DNA of 64,000 bases from Pratylenchus scribneri (GCA_030063045.1 JAQSEB010000079.1:1364001-1428000), one strand, 5' to 3'; shown: positions 1-11,783, counted from the first letter of the stretch. The notes: generated by a model from the sequence alone, not told the origin. Translations and numbers: made by a program.

Positions 1-1354
1 AATTATTATAAAATTAAAAATCCAAAATGATGGATTTAAAAGGGAATCGGAATATTTTCTCAAAAATATACTCATAAACTGCTCACAAATCACAATAGTC
101 ATCAATCAGCCATCATTACTTATTATTTTTTGCCTTGGCCCTTGGGTAATTTATTCAATTCAAAAATTCAAGTCCTTCATTGAAATTGAAAGCACAAATT
201 CGCCTCATCAAATTTTTAATAATGGAGATCATTTATTTATTCAAATATTTTTTTAATATTTTTCCCATAGAGTATTGTGTAAAATGGAAGAGTCATAATT
301 CATAAATTGTAAATCCAAATACAGACGAAGATTTTAAACATTAAAGGAATTATTGAAATTTGTAAAATTTGCCTAGGGCAAATAATTTTTTTATTGTGCC
401 TCACCGTTCCCAGATTTGCCCAATGGACAAATTCGATTAGAGTTTGAGTTCACGTATCATGTATCAACAAAGTGTCGATTAAAAATGTTTCAAATTTAGA
501 CAAATGGCATCAAAAAATCAAATTTTATGGCCAAAATTCAGACATTTTGAAAAATTTTTAAAAATGAAAAAAAAATTTTTTTTTTTTCATCTAATTATCA
601 TATTTTTTTGATTAGAATAGGACAAAGTCGGTTTTAAACCAGGGTCCACGGTTTGGGTTTTGCCGGGTTTGACGATTTCGATTTTTGGAAATTCTTCGGT
701 TATCCGGTTTTACGGTTCTTTGAAAAATGGCCATAAAAATTAAAAAAATAATTTTTTTCATGAAATATCGAAAAAATCAACCAAAATAATTCAAATATGG
801 TTTAAAATATTTTCTTGGACGACTGTCCTTCTCGCCTTCCAAAATTCTAATAAGTAAAAAATGAAAATTTATTATTGGAAAAAATGTTCACTCTTTTCAT
901 TATTTTTTAAAAAATAAAAAAAATCGTTAACGAATTTTGTACAATAAATATCCTCCCACTTTGCGTTAAAGAAATTTTATAGCTAGAATATTTCTGAATT
1001 TAAATAAAAAATAGCATTATTTTTTAAATGAATATTATTAATAAATATTTTTTTAAATAAATTTTTTTCCTTTTAAGAAAATATTATGAAAAACTAAAAT
1101 TTTTTTGTTTTTACTTATACAATTTTTCAAAAAAATTTATAAAAATAAATAAACTTAAAAATCATTCAAAAATCTTTTTTTTAATTAAATATTCGATTTT
1201 GATAGTCTAATATAAAATTTATAAATTTAAAATTGTTTAGTAATGTATAAATTTAAATAATTCCAAAAAACAAAGAATGCTAACACTTTTCTTCAGCTTA
1301 TTGAAATAAATTTAAATTAAATTAAAATATTATAAATAAATAAATATTCAAACT
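1..1354. other. AT-rich non-coding flank
   Basis: No supportable gene is seen here. The sequence is dominated by A/T runs. Around 615-725 a stretch of GGTTT/CCGGG-rich short repeats (ggtttgggttttgccgggtttgacg and similar) stands out from the AT background and resembles degenerate dispersed-repeat DNA like that at 18851-19032. A motif near 370-425 (gcctagggcaaat ... ccgttcccaga) recurs in slightly altered form near 28580-28620, which suggests a dispersed repeat. Confidence 0.5.
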
Positions 1355-1711
1355 TCATTTCATTGACCAATTCAATTCAATGCCCACTTTATTGATTTTA
1401 ACACCCAAATTTGTGTATTTTTCATGAATTATTTTCACAAAAATATTGCAATTCTCTTCTTCATCATCAACTAAATTTGCATGTTCTTGGTCAATTTCCA
1501 TTCGAATATAGGCCATTTTGTTGGGCAAATTGATGATGGCGCCCTCTATTATTTCGCCTTTTCCTCCATCTTTTTTGTCGTAGAGCATTTTGCCTTGCAT
1601 CTTTTCCAGCACATTCGGATGTGGACCAACCAAAAGTGTATCCCGGTTTTGTTCATTTTGATTAAACGTGGCAATGTTAAGGAGGAAAAGAAATCCGATT
1701 TGAAGTCCCAA
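1355..1711 (-). CDS. possible minus-strand exon, unknown protein
   Basis: An open minus-strand frame of about 118 codons has protein-like composition (acidic and basic residues, few low-complexity runs) and ends in a stop at 1355. It has no ATG at its 5' end: the open frame begins at a TTG, so it would be a terminal exon or a relic. A second minus-strand frame over 1549-1740 and upstream also looks coding-like, as if a frameshift or missed intron separates the two. A hydrophobic stretch lies near its N-terminus. I do not recognise a family. Overlapping plus-strand frames look like shadows. It could be a broken gene. Confidence 0.3.
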   Translation of the reverse strand: MGLQIGFLFLLNIATFNQNEQNRDTLLVGPHPNVLEKMQGKMLYDKKDGGKGEIIEGAIINLPNKMAYIRMEIDQEHANLVDDEEENCNIFVKIIHEKYTNLGVKINKVGIELNWSMK

Positions 1712-2739
1712 TCATTCCACCAGGATTGCCTGCCAAGCAATAATGCTTGTCGATTTTTGCCCTCGAAAAAGCCCTTGAGAAAAATTCGTCATAAATTAAA
1801 AATTAATTTTAAAAAAAATTGGAAATTATTACATAAATGTTTATCCCATTTTTGTCGGAACTCCGACAATCTTCTTTTCGCCAATTCGCCCTAAAGCTAT
1901 TCTCTTCAAAACGCCCAAAAATATTCTCTACAAAAAGCTTAATCATCATCTTCCTTTTGCCTGCTTGAGGAGAAGAAGAAGCCAAAAGACGAATTCATTC
2001 CAACAGTTTTCCAACTTTTCCAACAGTTTTCCAACTTTTCCAACAATTTTCCGGCGATTTTACCAAAACCGATCCTCCAAATAATTCTGCTTGCTTTATA
2101 ATTTTTCTGGCGATTGGCGAATAATATTCTTTTTCTCGAATTTAAATTACTTAATTTCGGGGATTTTCTGAGTTTGTCCTCTTAGGTTTTATCCACTTAT
2201 TTCGTTTCGCATTCCTCCCAAATTTCCCTCCTCATTTGCCCTAAATCCCAAGTCATTAATTTTCTGTTGTTCACCATCGAGTCAAGCGCTTGGCCGACAT
2301 ATCTTCAAGGAATTGAACGTGGAAAACGTGGATAACCAGAAAACGCGGATTAATCATATAATCGCGGATTTTTGCCCCTAATTGATATTGAAAATAAATA
2401 AAAAGGGGAAAATCAATTTCTACTAAATTCCACAATAAAACCCCCATAAATCCGAGTAAATCCACACTATTTCAATTTCCGACAAGTAGTGCCGCTACAA
2501 ACTATTCGAACTTGCTGTTCTTGGATTGAGAAAGGATTTTGCTGAAATATCTTTTTCATTCCATTCCATTTTTGGCCAAGAATATTCATTTTTTTTGGTG
2601 AATCAACTTTTTTTTTCTCTTTGAGAAAAATTTTGTGCTTGTCGGAAGACAAAAATAAATCGTACTTTTGGACTTGGATTATTTCGATATTTTATTTGGA
2701 AAAATAAAATATATATTCGAGGGATAAATTAATTTCAAT

Positions 2740-3426
2740 ATGTCGAGATCTAGGAAAATTCGTAGTACAATTGGACCAGCAATAAAATATTTGAGGGAGC
2801 GAATGAAAATTACTAGAATTTTATTGGATGATATTCCCAATAAAATAGAGGACACACTAACTAAACTTCGCCATGAGCAATTCCGATTAAATAGGACATT
2901 AAGTCACTTGGATAATGCTCATAATGAATGGCAAAAGTGCATCAATACATTACATGGAGACGCATTAAATGCGGAAAATAATATTTATGATAATTTTAAA
3001 ATGGATGATCATTTTGCCGAATATATTGAAGAATGCAAGCAAATTCTTGTGGATATAGAAATAAAACGTGCCGAATATTTGGAGCATTCCCATGAGGGGA
3101 ATACTCATTATAGTAATTTTGCTGACAATAATGCCAATAAGGCAACAAATGGAGACAATCAGCAAAATAATAATATTGATGAGCCTCATGAAACCCTAAG
3201 GCAAAATCAAACAAAGGCACAAGAGAATTCTCTGCATAGAGAGGATTCTTCGTCAATAAAATTACCACCGTTCCAGATACAAAAATTAAAAGAGGATCCG
3301 CTTAAATTTTTTGCTTTTGAGCATACCCTTGAAATGTCTGCGGACATTATGCGAATCCCGCCAGTGCAACAGGACTTGGATAAAATATCATTAAATTCTC
3401 CACAGTTTTTTAATTTTTTTTCCTAA
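2740..3426 (+). CDS. BEL/Pao-like Gag N-terminal fragment, copy 1
   Basis: This is an intact 228-codon single-exon ORF from ATG to TAA. The first ~110 residues are helical and charged, with spaced leucines (…NKIEDTLTKLRHEQF…). Residues ~115-165 are an Asn/Gln-rich linker. A motif near 170-200 (IKLPPFQIQKLKEDPLKFF) resembles the start of the DUF1759 Gag region of BEL/Pao retrotransposons, whose usual pattern is LPKxxLPxFxGxxxxFxxF. The protein stops about 30 residues after that motif. No protease, reverse transcriptase or integrase follows within the unit, so it is either a Gag remnant or a captured gene. The family call rests on this one motif. Confidence 0.5.
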   Translation: MSRSRKIRSTIGPAIKYLRERMKITRILLDDIPNKIEDTLTKLRHEQFRLNRTLSHLDNAHNEWQKCINTLHGDALNAENNIYDNFKMDDHFAEYIEECKQILVDIEIKRAEYLEHSHEGNTHYSNFADNNANKATNGDNQQNNNIDEPHETLRQNQTKAQENSLHREDSSSIKLPPFQIQKLKEDPLKFFAFEHTLEMSADIMRIPPVQQDLDKISLNSPQFFNFFS

Positions 3427-3539
3427 TTTATTTCATAAAATTTCCCTCCACTCTTTCCTTAAACAATATTCATTTCTCAATCTTAGAATGATCACATTGA
3501 AATAGTCGGTCTTTTTATTGTCATGGGAAAAATTCCGTC

Positions 3540-4100
3540 ATAGGATCAGGCTTGACTTTTTATATAATATTAAAAAAACTTGAGTTTCGTTCATTTTTCA
3601 AACATCTCAAGTCCTACCGGGCGGTTTTTCGAGATCTTTTTTTAAAAGTTTCGTATTTCCATGGCACATATCAAAAAACCTCAACTTTAGCAAAATTATT
3701 TTTCGGTTTCGAGATATTAGCCAAAAACCGGTTTAAAAATTGAACTTTTTTAGTTTGCCCAGGTAAAAATTTTTACCTTTTGATTTTTGGATTTTGGGCC
3801 TGGAGAAAGGGCAATGCGCATAAATGTCAGCTTTCGATTGATATATGGTTTGTGGGGTATAAACTCAAAACATTGGGCCCTAGAAGCCGGCAAATGGGGC
3901 CAAGTCGACACTTTTTCCTTTGTAGCCGAATGGTTAAGATGGAGGGAGTTGGCAGAGGTCGCGGGTTCGAATCCAACAAAGGCTAATTTTTTTAGGGGTT
4001 TTCGATGATGGGGATCACGAATTTGAGGTTTATTTTGAAAATTAAACCGGTTCAAAATTTTAAACCGGTTCTGCGCGAGTTGAATTTTTATCAAAAATTT
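3540..4100 (+). repeat. dispersed repeat with tRNA-like segment, copy 1
   Basis: This is a non-coding block with repeated AACCGG(T)TTAAA/AACCGGTTC motifs. Its phrases recur in altered form at 33280-34290 (for example gattgatatatggtttgtggggt here and atatatggtttgttggggt at 34078). The tRNA-like segment at 3916-3983 lies inside. The arrangement fits a tRNA-derived SINE or composite repeat. The minus-strand frame over it gives the protein pattern typical of antisense tRNA and is not a gene. Confidence 0.45.
3916..3983 (+). tRNA. tRNA-like sequence (degenerate, SINE-type), copy 1
   Basis: An A-box-like TAGCCGAATGGTTAAGA and a perfect B box GGTTCGAATCC lie at class-I tRNA spacing. The ends TCCTTTG and CAAAGGC pair over six of seven positions, as in an acceptor stem. 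The T-stem and anticodon stem pair poorly and no confident anticodon can be read, so this is more likely a tRNA pseudogene or the promoter head of a SINE than a working tRNA. Confidence 0.45.
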
Positions 4101-4479
4101 GGGGAATGGATTCTAATATTAAACTCCTAGGAATCTTTTAAAGCGCGATAGCGCTTTCTTTCTACGATTCAAGTATTCCTTCCGTCACCACTTGGTTCTT
4201 ATCAAATAATATTTTGTGATTTTTTTTCATTACACACGAAGAACTATATTTTTCTGAAAATTTCTAATATTTAATCAAATTCAAAAAGGCTTAACCCCAG
4301 ACGAATTTTGTAATTATTTCATTATGCTGATGATAATTTATAATATATATGGCCCTTCCCTGATATTGTAATGGCCATAGGGCCATCCAATAAATTTAAA
4401 AAACCTCTGCTTTGGGCCCACGCATACACCACATTTTTTATTTAAAAATTTTAAATAATTTGGAAATATTGTAGAATTT

Positions 4480-5150
4480 AAAAAAATCTTTAAAAAAATT
4501 TTTCTATCACTTTGAATTACAAAATTTTCATGCAACTCTTCCAATCCATCCATTTTGCTTGGAATTTCTAATACGGTTTTTATTTCAATTCAAAATAGTG
4601 GCTTTTTTCCATTTTCTGCTTCTGGCAACCACCAAAAAATCCATGAATAAAAAATTGAGCAAATGTCCAAATTCATGTTCCCTAGTGCCAAATCGAACTG
4701 CCAACAAATTGACTCATTGTCTTTTAGATAAACTAAATAAATTTTGGTGTAAAATGATGATAAAAATTTTATGCTCTTTTTTATAAACCGAAGTCAAAGT
4801 CAAATGTTGGACAAATATTATTCAAATTTCGATAATTATTGTAAATTTGATGACACGAAATTTCTAAAAAAAAATTTTTGAAAATATTTGCCGACACAGT
4901 TGATACCTTAGGTTGTTTTCAAATTTTGCTCTGTCTAAAATGCCGGTTTTTTGTGCCTTCAGCCAACAACCACATTTGCAAATATTCAAATCGATATCCA
5001 CATCGGGATTTTGCAGGAAGCCCATGGCCCTTAGGTCACACATTTTGGTCCCAAATGATGTAAATGAGCATCTATGCCTTATGACTATTTTTCGTCTCGC
5101 ATACACTTGTAAACCTGCTCGTCTTGCAGCAAATCCACACACCTAAAAAT
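4480..5150 (-). pseudogene. possible minus-strand coding remnant, copy 1
   Basis: On the minus strand a protein-like frame spans about 4507-4745 (including DNESICWQFDLALGN and, further on, MDGLEELHENFVIQSD), interrupted by a single stop near 4595. Upstream, a good acceptor (tttcaatttttag) precedes an open stretch over 4864-5143. No consistent exon model joins the parts and no family is recognised. It may be a decayed gene. The same sequence recurs at about 12837-13507. Confidence 0.25.
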
Positions 5151-5164
5151 TGAAACAGTTAACA

Positions 5165-6705
5165 TTACGCTCCCATCATATTGGGCTCCACCACATTTTG
5201 ATTCTTCACTCTCGTCTTCTCTTTATGCCCATTCTCTCTCTAGTTGCGCTCGCTCTCATCATCCCACTGCCCAGGGAAGTCTGATATCGCGACGCGGCAC
5301 ATGATCTTGTGACGCTCAATAAAGCCCGACTACTGCCTCAAACAGCTAAACATTGACTTCAAACCAAAGGCCCCCTTCAACCTCCATGGGCATTTTCCAT
5401 TATTTCGCTACTTACCCCATCAAATTGGGCTCCACCACATTTTGGCTCTTCACTCTCGCCTTCTCTCCATGCCCATTCCCTCTCTCATCATTTGAATTGT
5501 GAAAGTTGCGCTCGCTCTCATCATCCCAGTGCCCAGGGAAGTCTGATATCGCGACGCGGCACATGATCTTGTGACGCTCAATAAATCCCGACTACTGCCT
5601 CAAAAAGCTAAACATTGACTTCAAACCAAAGGCCCCCTTCAACCTCCATGGGCATTTTCCATTATTGCGCTACTTACCCCATCAAATTGGGCTCCACCAC
5701 ATTTTGGCTCTTCACTCTCGCCTTCTCTCCATGCCCATTCCCTCTCTCATCATTTGAAGTGTGAGAGTTGCGCTCGCTCTCATGATCCCACAGCCCAGGG
5801 AAGTCTGATATCCCGACGCGGCACATGATCTTGTGACGCTCAATAAAGCCCGGCTGCTGCTATAAACAGCTAAAACATTGACTTCAAACCAAAGGTCCCC
5901 TTCAACCTCCATGGGCATTTTCCATTATTGCGCTACTTACCCCATCAAATTGGGCTCCAATACATTTTGGCTCTTCACTCTCGCCTTCTCTCCATACCCT
6001 CTCTCATCATTTGAAGTGTGAGAGTTGCGCTCGCTCTCATGATCCCACAGCCCAGGGAAGTCTGATATCCCAACGCGGCACATGATCTTGTGACCCTCAT
6101 AAAGACCGACTACTGCCTCAAACAGCTAAACATTGACTTCAAACCAAAGGCCCCCTTCAACCTCCATGGGCATTTTCCATTATTGCGCTACTTACCCCAT
6201 CAAATTGGGCTCCACCACATTTTGGCTCTTCACTCTCGCCTTCTCTCCATGCCCATACCCTCTCTCATCATTTGAAGTGTGAGAGTTGCGCTCGCTCTCA
6301 TGATCCCACAGCCCAGGGAAGTCTGATATCCCAACGCGGCACATGATCTTGTGACGCTCAATAAAGCCCGACTACTGCCTCAAACAGCTAAACATTGACT
6401 TCAAACCAAAGGTCCCCTTCAACCTCCATGGGCATTTTCCATTATTGCGCTACTTACCCCATCAAATTGGGCTCCAACACATTTTGGCTCTTCACTCTCG
6501 CCTTCTCTCCATGCCCATTCCCTCTCTCATCATTTGAAGTGTGAGAGTTGCGCTCGCTCTCATGATCCCACAGCCCAGGGAAGTCTGATATCCCGACGCG
6601 GCACATGATCTTGTGACGCTCAATAAAGCCCGGCTGCTGCTATAAACAGCTAAAACATTGACTTCAAACCAAAGGCCCCCTTCAACCTCCATGGGCATTT
6701 TCCAT
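5165..6705. repeat. tandem array of a ~262-bp repeat, copy 1
   Basis: About six head-to-tail units of roughly 262 bp (one about 255, the first about 241). The phase marker atcaaattgggctcca recurs near 5419, 5681, 5944, 6199 and 6461. Each unit has a CT-rich part (cttcactctcgccttctctccatgccc), a GC-rich part (cccagggaagtctgatatc.cgacgcggcac) and a conserved end (ccttcaacctccatgggcatt). Unit-to-unit differences are few. The array is far less AT-rich than its surroundings. Short open frames in it (68 codons on the minus strand) follow the repeat and are probably not genes. Confidence 0.85.
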
Positions 6706-6859
6706 TTTCCATCTTCCTTCTATTTTCCATAAGACATTTTCCAATTCACAATTCCAAAACATTCTTTTATTAGCAAAAAATCGTTTTCTATGAATTAATT
6801 TATTTTATTTTTTAATTTCTAATAGCAAAAAATAGCTATTAAATTTTGATCATAATTTA

Positions 6860-6861
6860 CA
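6860..6861 (+). promoter_or_regulatory. candidate trans-splice acceptor, secreted-protein gene copy 1
   Basis: The sequence cataatttacag ends in an AG 25 bp before the first ATG of the secreted-protein gene, with no upstream coding exon. In nematodes such a site commonly accepts a spliced leader. The same site lies at 15217-15218 in copy 2. This is inference from position only. Confidence 0.4.
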
Positions 6862-6885
6862 GAAAAATAAAGAAATTTTTTTCCT

Positions 6886-9800
6886 ATGATGATGATAATG
6901 TTTTTTCCTCTTGCATTAAATTTTGCTGTCTTCTTCATAATTATAGTTCCTGGTTGCATTTGCCCAGGGCCTATCGCAGTGAGCCCTGCTATCGATATAT
7001 TTGCTGCTTCATCAGCAGGTATATAATGAGGATAAATAAAATACCCTATTACCTTTTTTAATTCCCCTCCATCTTTTAATTCTCTGGTCTCGATTTTCCT
7101 GACCCATAGCTTTTCTCAGGGTGAATTTAAAAATATTATTACGTATTCTTAGTTCCTAAAGCTCTATAAAATTCGCTATAATTTGTTCAAAAATGTCCAC
7201 AAATTAAGGAATTAGACCCCAAATTTTTAAATGAATATGTAATAAATTTAAATTTTATGGGCAATAAAAATTATTTTTTTTATTTAAATTATTTGGATTT
7301 GAAATTTAGAGGAAACTTCATCATTTTTTAATTAAATTTTTTCTATTAATCTCACTATTATTTATTTCCAGCTTTCAATCCATATGCACACAAGCGCTGG
7401 GAAAATAAAGGAATTGTAAGAAAAAATTCACTAGAGATGATGAGCGGCAACAGCAGATTGTTTTCCGCGCCATCCCATTTTGTCCAACGTCGCATGTCAA
7501 AACCAATAGCAGTGGCATTATCAACTTTGCATTCGCACTCGGGAGAGGAGCACTGGGAACAACAGAAAGAAGGTATTGACAAGGAGAAAATGAGGCAGCA
7601 GCAACACTATTTGACGGGCGCTAACGGCGTTTACCATTCGAGCGAGACCGAAGCGTTCCGCCAATATCAATTGGAGAAATTGCTGATGGGCAAAATCATA
7701 AAGCGCGTGATGAAAAATCAAAATCATATGGGCCCATTCACGAAAAACGATTTTCATGTTGTTCTGATGGCCTCTCGGCTGATTTCGATTGCAATGGTTG
7801 GCGGGGCGTACCAGCAATTGGAGGAGGAAAATTTTGATGGTGTGGCAAACATAAGCAAAAGCGGCGTAAAACGAAAGCAGAATGATGAGGATGGAGAAAA
7901 GGAGCAAAAAAGGGCGAAGACATCGCAGCAGCCGGAGAACGAGGAGGATGAAGTGATGAAGCAAATGGAGGCGGCCCAATGGAAAGTGGACCAGCCAGCA
8001 GACCGGCAGCAAAATGATTTGGCACAGATACAAAGAGAAATTGGGATGGATTTCCATTTGGTTGGTCTCATTCATTATTTATATGCCGCAGAAAAAAGAG
8101 ATCCTGAGAGGAATTTTGGAAGGCAATACAACATTTGCTTAGGCGACAATTGCGGACGAAAACATCTGATGCCGATGGTGCTGAAGCTGTTGTGGCATTT
8201 TTTGTACCATTTTAAACATAAAATTAGCAAAATAACATCAAAAGCTTTGGCCAATGTTGAATATTCAACAAGTTATTGCCAAAAAACAACCAAAGACACA
8301 ATTTTAATTAAACCAACAGTTTTTTGGCCATAACTCGATGTTGGCCGATGCTTTTAATATCATTTTGTTGCTAATTTTATGCCTAATAAAATGCAACAAA
8401 CAATTCCACAGTGCAACTTAACCACCATCGGCACCAAACCGTATTGTCCGCAATTGTCGCCTCCGCAATTGTCGTGACACGGGAAAATTCATTTGCAGCT
8501 CGCTTTAAAAAATAGATTGTAGGGAATTCTTTTATTACCGATTGAGGGAGTTTTCCCCCAAACTACGGGAAATTCCCCATTCATAGATTCTTTCACTACT
8601 AGCCAAGGGGAAATGTGGTTCACAGGTATTTTGATCATGTGGTACACTTCCCATTCTCATAGAGTATTTATATATGGGGGAAGCGAATACAGGGGTAGTG
8701 ACTTGAAAGTAGAAAACAAAGGTGAGAATCTTGTAGAAGTTTTCGAAAAAAAATTTACTTTAAAACAGTTTTAGATCATATCGTAAACGTGAAAATTAAT
8801 TTTAAGATAAAAAATTTTATTAAAAATTATGATTTTCCTTCCTTGTGAAAATAATTTTCAAATGCCATGGCCAAGAATTTATATAGTATCTTTAAGATAC
8901 TGTTGGAAGATTATTTTGTAAAAATTTAGACGGGAGATCATTCATTTTATTTAATTTTGAAAAAAATCGGAGAAAAATTTCTAAATGAATAAATTTTCAT
9001 CAAAACAAATAATTCTAACAATATAAAATTTCTTTTTTTTTGGTAAAAAAAAATTTAATTTATATTATTTACGGAATAAAAATTCATTAATTACTAATTT
9101 AAAAATTAGCATATAATTAGCATATATATATTCTGTTTTGGATACAGCGCATCACCGAACAAAAGTATCAGCAGTTATTAGACGCAGGTGCCGCATTGGT
9201 GCATGCCCTGCACGAATGTGACCATATTTTGCGCTTTAAATTTGATGTGGAAAATTTGGAACGAATTGTGGAGGAAGGGCGTAAACCGCTGGGAATGATG
9301 GACAAAGTAAAGAGCCTTTTCGATCTGGGCATCAATGATGATGAGGAAATGTTTAATCGCAAAGTGTGTGTTTGCTATTTTTCTTATTGGATGTGTTTTT
9401 ATAGGGGAAGCATAAAAATGGAAATTAAAACATTAATAATTTTTAATTATTCTTTATGCATAAATTATACATATAAAATTCATACATATCTGATCGTTGT
9501 TCAAAAAAGATTAAAATTTTTAGATAAATTAATTATTAATTACAAAAAGTTGCTAATAATATTAATTAAAATAAAATATAAAATGTTCAATAAAATGCTA
9601 TAAAAATTAAAAATGTTTTTGCTGGATTTAGGTGCATGCACTTCGCAAAGAAATTAGCAATACGCCCTTAATAATGCTGCTTTTGGCCGCTGGAAATCGC
9701 ATCGATGCAATTGTCGATGCAGATGTGCTGGACGCAAAAAACAAATTGGACATAGCGGCAGTGAGTAAGTGTCATGTTTTTTAGTTTTATAATACTTGCT

Positions 9801-10368
9801 GAAAAAGTCACATCATTAAATTTGTAGTAATCAATAAAGCGAACGCTTCTATGAGAAAATTTTTGCCTCGTTTCGATGATGGACGCGTAGCAACAGAAAA
9901 TGGCATTAAAAAAGGTAATAAAGTAATTTCCAAAAAACATATTATATTTAAATAATAATATTATCCGATAAAACATATTGAAAATAAAATAATTAAATGA
10001 ATAAAAAAAATTTGTACAAAAATTTAATTATTATTGTTTATGATTTTTATATTATTCGTAAATATTATGCTATATATTAAAATACCCATAACCTTTTAAA
10101 AATGAGAAAATTTTTTAAATATAAAAACAATAAATTTCACTATTATTTTACTCATTTCAAGATGTTGAATCGGCGGCAACCAAATCAATGGGGGCAACAT
10201 TATGGCGCACAGCATCTGCGGGTCAGCAGGAGCCAAATTGGCAATTTGTAAAACAGACTGTTTCGGCAGAAAAATTACCGGCGAATATTCCGCCATCATA
10301 TGGGAGATGGCGGCGCCGGCCATTGAGGCGATCTACGCCAATTCGTATTGGCAAAGAGCATATGAATT
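6886..10368 (+). CDS. secreted protein of unknown function, copy 1 (3' end lost)
   Basis: A multi-exon gene. Exon 1 (6886-7018) encodes a clear signal peptide with a long hydrophobic core (MFFPLALNFAVFFIIIVPGC). Exon 2 starts at 7372 after tttatttccag, in matching phase, and encodes a Gln/Glu/Lys-rich region with a basic stretch (SGVKRKQNDED). It probably ends near 8055 (CAT TTG|gttggt) before a fold-back element. Later exons are 9148-9363, 9632-9764 and 9828-9914, and a last exon starts near 10162. The protein is helical and not recognised. The last exon is cut by the duplication junction, so this copy lacks the final ~18 residues present in copy 2. Frame continuity in the last exon is also in doubt (see the finding on the G run at 10189). 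Confidence 0.55.
8119..8490. mobile_element. fold-back MITE in the secreted-protein gene, copy 1
   Basis: The arms gcgacaattgcggac…gatgccgatggt (left, ~8140-8180) and accatcggcacc…gtccgcaattgtcgc (right, ~8430-8462) are inverted repeats, with a further imperfect inner match (cataaaattagcaa / ttgctaattttatg). The same family occurs at 22571-22890 in the receptor intron. It follows exon 2 directly. Reading through it adds an artificial C-terminus and a stop at 8331-8333. Confidence 0.65.
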
Positions 10369-11096
10369 AACTTTTCCAACAGTTTTCCAACTTTTCCAAC
10401 AATTTTCCGGCGATTTTACCAAAACCGATCCTCCAAATAATTCTGCTTGCTTTATAATTTTTCTGGCGATTGGCGAATAATATTCTTTTTCTCGAATTTA
10501 AATTACTTAATTTCGGGGATTTTCTGAGTTTGTCCTCTTAGGTTTTATCCACTTATTTCGTTTCGCATTCCTCCCAAATTTCCCTCCTCATTTGCCCTAA
10601 ATCCCAAGTCATTAATTTTCTGTTGTTCACCATCGAGTCAAGCGCTTGGCCGACATATCTTCAAGGAATTGAACGTGGAAAACGTGGATAACCAGAAAAC
10701 GCGGATTAATCATATAATCGCGGATTTTTGCCCCTAATTGATATTGAAAATAAATAAAAAGGGGAAAATCAATTTCTACTAAATTCCACAATAAAACCCC
10801 CATAAATCCGAGTAAATCCACACTATTTCAATTTCCGACAAGTAGTGCCGCTACAAACTATTCGAACTTGCTGTTCTTGGATTGAGAAAGGATTTTGCTG
10901 AAATATCTTTTTCATTCCATTCCATTTTTGGCCAAGAATATTCATTTTTTTTGGTGAATCAACTTTTTTTTTTCTCTTTGAGAAAAATTTTGTGCTTGTC
11001 GGAAGACAAAAATAAATCGTACTTTTGGACTTGGATTATTTCGATATTTTATTTGGAAAAATAAAATATATATTCGAGGGATAAATTAATTTCAAT

Positions 11097-11783
11097 ATGT
11101 CGAGATCTAGGAAAATTCGTAGTACAATTGGACCAGCAATAAAATATTTGAGGGAGCGAATGAAAATTACTAGAATTTTATTGGATGATATTCCCAATAA
11201 AATAGAGGACACACTAACTAAACTTCGCCATGAGCAATTCCGATTAAATAGGACATTAAGTCACTTGGATAATGCTCATAATGAATGGCAAAAGTGCATC
11301 AATACATTACATGGAGACGCATTAAATGCGGAAAATAATATTTATGATAATTTTAAAATGGATGATCATTTTGCCGAATATATTGAAGAATGCAAGCAAA
11401 TTCTTGTGGATATAGAAATAAAACGTGCCGAATATTTGGAGCATTCCCATGAGGGGAATACTCATTATAGTAATTTTGCTGACAATAATGCCAATAAGGC
11501 AACAAATGGAGACAATCAGCAAAATAATAATATTGATGAGCCTCATGAAACCCTAAGGCAAAATCAAACAAAGGCACAAGAGAATTCTCTGCATAGAGAG
11601 GATTCTTCGTCAATAAAATTACCACCGTTCCAGATACAAAAATTAAAAGAGGATCCGCTTAAATTTTTTGCTTTTGAGCATACCCTTGAAATGTCTGCGG
11701 ACATTATGCGAATCCCGCCAGTGCAACAGGACTTGGATAAAATATCATTAAATTCTCCACAGTTTTTTAATTTTTTTTCCTAA
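11097..11783 (+). CDS. BEL/Pao-like Gag N-terminal fragment, copy 2
   Basis: This second copy encodes a 228-residue protein identical to that of 2740-3426. The upstream sequence is also conserved apart from one extra T in a poly-T run near 10967. Like the first copy it lacks any pol region. Identical reading frames in both copies fit a recent duplication and do not by themselves show selection. Confidence 0.5.
   Translation: MSRSRKIRSTIGPAIKYLRERMKITRILLDDIPNKIEDTLTKLRHEQFRLNRTLSHLDNAHNEWQKCINTLHGDALNAENNIYDNFKMDDHFAEYIEECKQILVDIEIKRAEYLEHSHEGNTHYSNFADNNANKATNGDNQQNNNIDEPHETLRQNQTKAQENSLHREDSSSIKLPPFQIQKLKEDPLKFFAFEHTLEMSADIMRIPPVQQDLDKISLNSPQFFNFFS

Larger units (their letters stand above)
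2013..10368. repeat. tandem duplication, upstream copy (~8.36 kb unit)
   Basis: The sequence from about 2013 to 10368 is repeated immediately downstream at 10369-18725 with an offset of 8,356-8,357 bp. Reading the copies against each other shows only about fifteen substitutions and a few homopolymer indels (for example 3691 G versus T, 5405 T versus G, 7704 A versus C in the second copy). The junction at 10368/10369 joins the 3' part of the secreted-protein gene (…gcatatgaatt) to the start of the unit (aacttttccaacag). The unit contains a Gag-like ORF, a tRNA-like repeat, a 262-bp satellite array and the multi-exon secreted-protein gene. Confidence 0.93.

Noticed and set aside
3750..4094. Minus-strand frame of 114 codons containing a VGFEPATSA-type stretch
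   Set aside because: This is the typical translation of the antisense strand of a tRNA-like sequence; it lies within a dispersed repeat.
5712..6698. Minus-strand 68-codon frames inside the 262-bp repeats
   Set aside because: They recur only because the repeat recurs; no start context, splice sites or domain support them.
7521..8075. Minus-strand frame of 184 codons
   Set aside because: It is a shadow of exon 2 of the secreted-protein gene, whose frame joins a signal-peptide exon in phase.
8119..8333. C-terminal end of the 298-codon frame starting at 7437
   Set aside because: These codons are MITE sequence, and the stop is fortuitous; splicing before the MITE is more likely.
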